From contig JAVBKA010000036.1 of NCBI GenBank assembly GCA_031546715.1, positions 1 to 26,255 on the forward strand: a stretch of 26,255 nucleotides of DNA. The letters run 5' to 3'. The stretch is from JAVBKA01 sp031546715. GTDB lineage: Bacteria; Bacillota; Clostridia; Oscillospirales; UBA929. Below, in pieces: positions 22,794 through 26,255 of the stretch. A model generated the notes under the pieces. It searched no databases, had not been told where the DNA came from, and saw only the letters and a list, made by a program, of their open reading frames with translations. Positions within the stretch are counted from its first letter, which is position 1, and each line of letters starts with the position of its first letter. The position numbers and the translations under genes were made by a program.

Positions 22794-24659
22794 ATGTCGT
22801 TTTTCAGCCGAACCCTTGCATTTGCGCTAGTACTGGTGATTATTGTAGGGGGTTTGTCAGGGTGCGCCGCGCCAAAAGCCATGGGGGTTTTGCAGACCTC
22901 GCCACCTATTTTTGACGGAAAAGAAGGCTATCATCTGATAGTAGTTAGCGGAGAACCTGAGGGCATAGCGGCGGCACTGTCTGCGGCAAGGCTTGGGTTA
23001 AAAACCTTGCTGATTGAAAAAGGCGACGCTCTCGGTGGACTTATGACCCTTGGCGGGCTTAATTTTCTTGACATGAACAATAACTCAATGCAAGAAATTA
23101 TTACACGCGGTATATTTTTTGAGTTTTATAACGAAGTCGGCAACGCATACGACATTGAACATGCCAAAAAATGGTTCTTAGAGCGCACCAAAGCCGAGCC
23201 GAATTTAACGGTTATGCTGAACACTAACTGCACCGGTCCGATTATGGACGGTAACACAGTAGTAGGCGTAAACGCTGAACTGCAAGACGGCACAACTCAA
23301 GCCTACAGAGCACTGTCGGTTGTGGATGCCACTGTTGACGCAGACATTGCCGCCGCCGCCGGAGTGCCGTACACCGTAGGCGCAGAGGACTATTCTTTGT
23401 CAAACGCCATGCAAGGCGTGACCTTAATTTTTGAGCTGTCGGGCGTAAACTGGAAAGAACTTCGGGACGCGCTAAAGGATAATTCCACCGCAAAGTCCGC
23501 ATGGGGCCTTGGAAAAGAAGCCGCCAACTATGTGTCTGTGGATGGAAACATGCGCCTTCGTGGTCCAAACATTGCACTGCTTGATAACGGCAATGTTTTG
23601 CTAAACTGCCTGCAAATTTTCGGCGTAGACGCCATCGACGAAGTGTCATATCAACATGGCATTGACCGCGGAATTGCGGAGCTACCTCATATTGTAGCGT
23701 TTATGAGAGAGAACTTCCCCGGATTTTCTAACGCTGAGATGTACGCCACCTCCCCAAGACTTTATGTCCGTGAAACAAGGCACATTCAGGGCGAGTACAG
23801 GCTTACAATTACCGATGTTTTAGAAAACCGCGACCAATGGGACAGAATCGGTCACGGCAGCTATCCGGTAGATATTCAATCAACCAACCCTCAGGATTCG
23901 GGAAATGTCATCGGTGCGCCGGAAATGTACAGCATACCCTTTAGAAGCCTAGTACCGCTTGAGGTTGACGGACTATTAGTTGCAGGACGCAGTGCCTCCT
24001 TTGATTCGCTCCCTCACGGCAGCGCACGGGTTATCCCTATCGGAATGGTCAGCGGTGAGGCTTGCGGCGTTGCAGCTGCATATTCCGCGGCGCATGACAT
24101 TTCTTTCAGAGATATTTCAAAGGACAAAACTGCAATAGCGGCAATACAAGCTCAGCTTGTTAAGCAGGGCGCATATTTAAAGGAATTCACAGAAAAAAAG
24201 ACCGAAGCAATGAAGCATTGGTCTTATAACGGCGTTGCGGTTATGCGTGAACTTGGAATGGCGTTCGGAGGTTATGAAAACGACTACCGTTTAGACGAAA
24301 AAATTCCTAATCGCTGGGCATTGCAAATTAAACTTAACAGCATGATTAAGCTTGCCAACAGAGAAAACGGCGGCGCAATATCCGTCTCCGAAATCACCTT
24401 AAGCGACGACGTGGTCGAAGTGTCCGAGCTTTTAATTGCAGCCGAGTGGGCAGTGGAGCTTTCCAATAAAGAACCCCAAAAGCCTTGGGGGCAGCGCACT
24501 CCAGAGGTTGCAATAGAGTATTTGGTTGAGAATAAGGTAATATCTGCGGAGAATAAGTCAAGGTTTACCGATTATGCCGCAACTGCGACATATGGTCAGC
24601 TTTACAGCGTGTTGGGCGCAGTGTATGGTATTTTGTTGGAGGCGAAGCCTGCGGCGTAG
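22794..24659 (+). CDS. FAD-dependent oxidoreductase lipoprotein with SLH-like C-terminus
   Basis: A 621-residue protein from ATG 22794 with GGAGAA six bases upstream. The signal peptide ends in the lipobox LSGC (Cys about 24). The FAD_oxidored-type domain follows: a degenerate nucleotide fold LIVVSGEPEGIAAALSAARLG (about 48-68; first glycine replaced by Ser), GGLMTLGGLNF, and VDATVDADIAAAAG. The motif YVRETRHIQGEY is followed by SIPFRSLVPLEVDGLLVAGRS and GEACGVAAAYSA, typical of this family. Residues about 475-621 contain two weak S-layer-homology-like stretches (GGYENDYRLDEKI, and WGQRTPEVAIEYLVENKVIS onward). A secreted flavoprotein must receive FAD outside or be exported folded. It is the last gene of the operon; the substrate is unknown. 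Confidence 0.88.
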   Translation: MSFFSRTLAFALVLVIIVGGLSGCAAPKAMGVLQTSPPIFDGKEGYHLIVVSGEPEGIAAALSAARLGLKTLLIEKGDALGGLMTLGGLNFLDMNNNSMQEIITRGIFFEFYNEVGNAYDIEHAKKWFLERTKAEPNLTVMLNTNCTGPIMDGNTVVGVNAELQDGTTQAYRALSVVDATVDADIAAAAGVPYTVGAEDYSLSNAMQGVTLIFELSGVNWKELRDALKDNSTAKSAWGLGKEAANYVSVDGNMRLRGPNIALLDNGNVLLNCLQIFGVDAIDEVSYQHGIDRGIAELPHIVAFMRENFPGFSNAEMYATSPRLYVRETRHIQGEYRLTITDVLENRDQWDRIGHGSYPVDIQSTNPQDSGNVIGAPEMYSIPFRSLVPLEVDGLLVAGRSASFDSLPHGSARVIPIGMVSGEACGVAAAYSAAHDISFRDISKDKTAIAAIQAQLVKQGAYLKEFTEKKTEAMKHWSYNGVAVMRELGMAFGGYENDYRLDEKIPNRWALQIKLNSMIKLANRENGGAISVSEITLSDDVVEVSELLIAAEWAVELSNKEPQKPWGQRTPEVAIEYLVENKVISAENKSRFTDYAATATYGQLYSVLGAVYGILLEAKPAA

Positions 24660-24763
24660 GGAAAACATTGTCTTGTTTGGCTTGATTTTATTGCTCAGGG
24701 ACTGGACAATTTCGGTATTTTAATTGCCCGCGTCGTGGTATTCCCAGCGACTGGATTCGGACA

Positions 24764-24799
24764 TAAAAACGAGGTCGCCAGTTAATCTGACGACCTCGT
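24764..24799 (-). terminator. Terminator of the interrupted tRNA gene
   Basis: ACGAGGTCG (24769-24777) pairs perfectly with CGACCTCGT (24791-24799), with an extra three pairs (CAG/CTG) inside. On the minus strand the stem is followed by five T. It sits 28 bases downstream of the tRNA CCA end, so it most likely ended the original tRNA-Arg transcript and is chromosomal, not element, DNA. Confidence 0.75.
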
Positions 24800-24826
24800 A
24801 AGCTTTGAAGCTGCTTTTTAATTTTT

Positions 24827-24872
24827 TGGCACGCCCGGGGCGACTCGAACGCTCGACCTACTGCTTAGAAGG
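24827..24872 (-). other. att site: 3' half of tRNA-Arg(UCU)
   Basis: Read on the minus strand: anticodon loop CTTCTAA (anticodon TCT at 24867-24869), stem strand GCAGT, 5-nt variable region AGGTC, T-arm GAGCG-TTCGAGT-CGCCC (one mismatch), acceptor strand CGGGCGT, discriminator G and encoded CCA at 24827-24829. The 5' anticodon strand, D-arm and 5' acceptor (expected ACGCCCG) are absent to the right; homology ends at the anticodon loop. This is what remains at one end after an element integrates into a tRNA gene and rebuilds the intact gene at its far end. An integrase lies 147 bp to the right. Confidence 0.85.
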
Positions 24873-25018
24873 GTGTGTGAACGCCTTTTGCACTTTTTTG
24901 CAAGTTGTAATAAGTTCTGATTTTTCAAGTCTTTTAAGTCGTTGATATTTCGTAACCTTCATTCTTTTTTCGTGGTTTCTTTTGAAAACAAAGAACAAAC
25001 AATGAACAAGATAGGATG

Positions 25019-25945
25019 CTATACGTTATTGCGTACCAGTGCTAAGTCAATAGCTTCGGCTGCTGCTTAATCAGCAGATCGGATTTGATGAGCATATATA
25101 TTTGTCGTAGTGCTTGCTTTTGTATGCCCTAATCTGCTAGCTACAGTCCTAACATCTACACGAGCAGCAATCATGCACTAAGGCACACGTGTGCCTTAGT
25201 GCATGAATATTCGCATCCGGCAAGCTATGCCTCTTCAAAAACTTATCAAACCATTTAGGCAGGGTGTCAGGGTGCATTGGGACGCCATTCCATGATGTAA
25301 AAAGCCTGTCATTACTATTCCATAATTCCCCTATTTTTAAGCGCTCCTCAGTTTGCCAAACCTTATAAACCAATAGTATATCCATCAACCTCTGTGAAAG
25401 CTTTATTACTCGTTGAGAGCTTTTGTTTTTAGGCTCTTTTGTGATTATGCCTTGTTTGGGGATATATTGGCTTGAACGCTTCACGGCAAGTAGACTGCTG
25501 TTGAAATCAATATCTTTCCACTCTATCCCCAGCATCTCGCCTTTACGAATACCTGTATAGAGTAGAATATACACCATTGTCTTGTATTGGATAGGCTCAC
25601 CATCTAATGCATTTAGCAAAGCCGCAGCTTGGACTTCGTTCAAGTTGACGGCTTCTTTTTGTTGAACTTTGGGGGGCTTAACTTTCAGAGGAGTGACGGG
25701 CAAAATCCCCCACAAAACAGCAGTATTCATCATGCTAGATAGCAACACATGATAATGGTGAATCGTGCTATCTGATAATTTTCCACCTGTACGTTTATTC
25801 ATACCATCTTCCTGCAAGTTGTTATATAGTTCTTGAAAATGTAACGGCTTGAGCTTGTCCATCCGAAGATGACCGAGCGCCTGTTCCGCCCGTTTCCACA
25901 AAGCTCTGTACTCATCTTCCCAAGAGCGGAGAGACACAGATGTTT
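25019..25945 (-). pseudogene. int: Decayed phage/ICE tyrosine integrase
   Basis: Clear integrase sequence runs from about EYRALWKRAEQALGHLRMDKL through the core-binding domain (LSDSTIHHYHVLLSSMMNTA) into the catalytic domain. It has the box-I Arg (YTGIRKGEMLGIEW), the Lys (KSSQRVIKL) and HALRH. The frame is then lost at the perfect palindrome 25171-25206. The continuation in another frame reads IAARVDVRTVASRLGHTKAS, then TTTNIYAHQIRSAD with the LGH and the nucleophilic Tyr. It then meets TAA (25067-25069), after which AAAEAIDLALVRNNV leads to the apparent ancestral stop at 25019-25021. The 5' end is also gone: the arm-binding domain and part of the core-binding domain are replaced by unrelated sequence near 25918-25950, next to a phage capsid gene. 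In the intact frame only residues up to HALRHT are integrase-like, so the gene cannot be functional. Confidence 0.9.
25171..25206. repeat. 36-bp perfect palindrome at the integrase frameshift
   Basis: The left arm 25171-25188 (starting TCATGCACTAAGG) is exactly reverse-complemented by 25189-25206, with no loop and centre CACAC|GTGTG. One arm encodes the conserved IHALRHT of the integrase. The other occupies the place where residues like CASLM would be encoded, and is one base longer, causing the frameshift. Confidence 0.92.
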
Positions 25946-25960
25946 CCAGAGGTATAGCGT

Positions 25961-26255
25961 ATGCTGACGCCCGAATACCTCCAAGCCGTGCCGGACAGGA
26001 TGGTAGCGCTGTACGCAAAAGCTGAGGCGGATATTCTCGCCGACATGGCACGGCGCATCAGCGGGTACAACATGTTTATCCCTGCCGCGCAGCATCAGCT
26101 TGATAAACTGGTTGAAATGGGCGGTGTACGTGAGGATATTATCGCCAAGCTTCGGCAATTGACAGGCAAAAGTCGCACAGAAATGGCAGACATCATGCGT
26201 GAGGCTGGCATGGAGGCTATTCGAGCTGACGATGCTATCTACAAAACCGCAGGAC
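25961..26255 (+). CDS. Phage minor capsid protein (Phage_min_cap2-like), 5' part
   Basis: 98 residues are visible and the ORF is open at the window end. It begins MLTPEYLQAVPDRMVALYAK and continues EADILADMARRI, then QHQLDKLVEMG, IIAKLRQLTGKSRTEMADI and REAGMEAIRADDAIYKTAG. This is a good match in style and position to the N-terminus of PF06152 minor head proteins of Firmicutes siphophages. The ATG at 25961 has AGAGGT seven bases upstream, and an in-frame TAG (25955-25957) just before it fixes the start. In phages this gene normally follows the portal gene, not the integrase. Here it abuts a 5'-truncated integrase on the opposite strand, so the prophage is internally deleted or the junction is an assembly artefact. 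Confidence 0.85.
   Translation, partial: MLTPEYLQAVPDRMVALYAKAEADILADMARRISGYNMFIPAAQHQLDKLVEMGGVREDIIAKLRQLTGKSRTEMADIMREAGMEAIRADDAIYKTAG

Larger units (their letters stand above)
24660..25018. other. Non-coding stretch at the mobile-element boundary
   Basis: No protein gene is supported. From left to right it holds 24660-24768 with nothing recognised, a minus-strand terminator, a 3' tRNA-Arg fragment, and an AT-rich segment (24873-25018) that is probably element DNA between att and the integrase stop. The AT-rich segment has short repeated words (AAGTC twice around 24928-24941) that could be integrase or excisionase arm sites, which cannot be confirmed. Confidence 0.5.

Noticed and set aside
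24827..24900. Functional tRNA gene
   Set aside because: The 5' acceptor strand, D-arm and most of the 5' anticodon strand are missing; only the 3' half matches.
25149..26051. 300-residue ORF as an intact integrase
   Set aside because: Its first 40-45 residues are antisense to the capsid gene, and its last 10 residues come from the palindrome frameshift. It lacks the catalytic LGH and Tyr.

Overview
The window looks like chromosomal DNA of a low-to-mid GC Gram-positive anaerobe, most likely a member of Clostridia (inference). The evidence is consensus AGGAGG-type ribosome sites, frequent TTG and GTG starts, a Bacillus/Clostridium-type LexA box, a YuaF/FloT-like pair, a DUF5058 membrane protein, and the Firmicutes cluster yaaO-darA-holB-ricT-tatD. 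That cluster and mnmG often lie near oriC in Firmicutes, but no origin is visible here.

Layout. (1) 1-5241, minus strand: a GH18 glycosidase, then a large hybrid sensor kinase with two fused substrate-binding domains that runs off the left edge. (2) 5242-5688: a dense regulatory gap with face-to-face promoters sharing an inverted repeat, three tandem 16-bp repeats, a hairpin/terminator and a LexA box. (3) 5689-9773, plus strand: lexA-comM as an SOS-type operon, then mnmG with its own promoter. (4) 9770-12998: an XRE regulator divergent from an NfeD-like / RelB-DinJ antitoxin-like / flotillin operon, with near-identical 15-bp palindromes placed equally at both promoters. (5) 13143-13877: a small lipoprotein with a strong terminator. 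(6) 14047-19861: an alanine-racemase-like protein lacking the usual catalytic Tyr, translationally coupled to an Orn/Lys/Arg decarboxylase-family protein, then darA, a short holB, ricT, tatD and a GyrI-like protein. (7) 19927-24659: two multi-pass membrane proteins, a membrane-anchored M20 peptidase and an FAD-oxidoreductase lipoprotein, probably one cell-surface operon. (8) 24660-26255: the edge of a decayed mobile element. It holds a 3' half tRNA-Arg(UCU) att site with its terminator, a tyrosine integrase pseudogene, and the start of a phage minor capsid gene abutting the truncated integrase.

How the parts may work together. The GH18/sensor block looks like glycan or solute sensing plus degradation. 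LexA probably controls itself and comM. The XRE protein probably controls itself and a membrane-microdomain operon. The holB cluster joins replication, c-di-AMP sensing and RNA maturation factors. The last operon may import or process acylated amino acids or peptides, which is inference from the M20 subfamily only. The most unusual items are the 36-bp perfect palindrome that coincides with a frameshift at the integrase HxxR box, the mirror-image operator geometry at the XRE locus, the antitoxin-like gene inside a flotillin operon, and the regulatory gap upstream of lexA.
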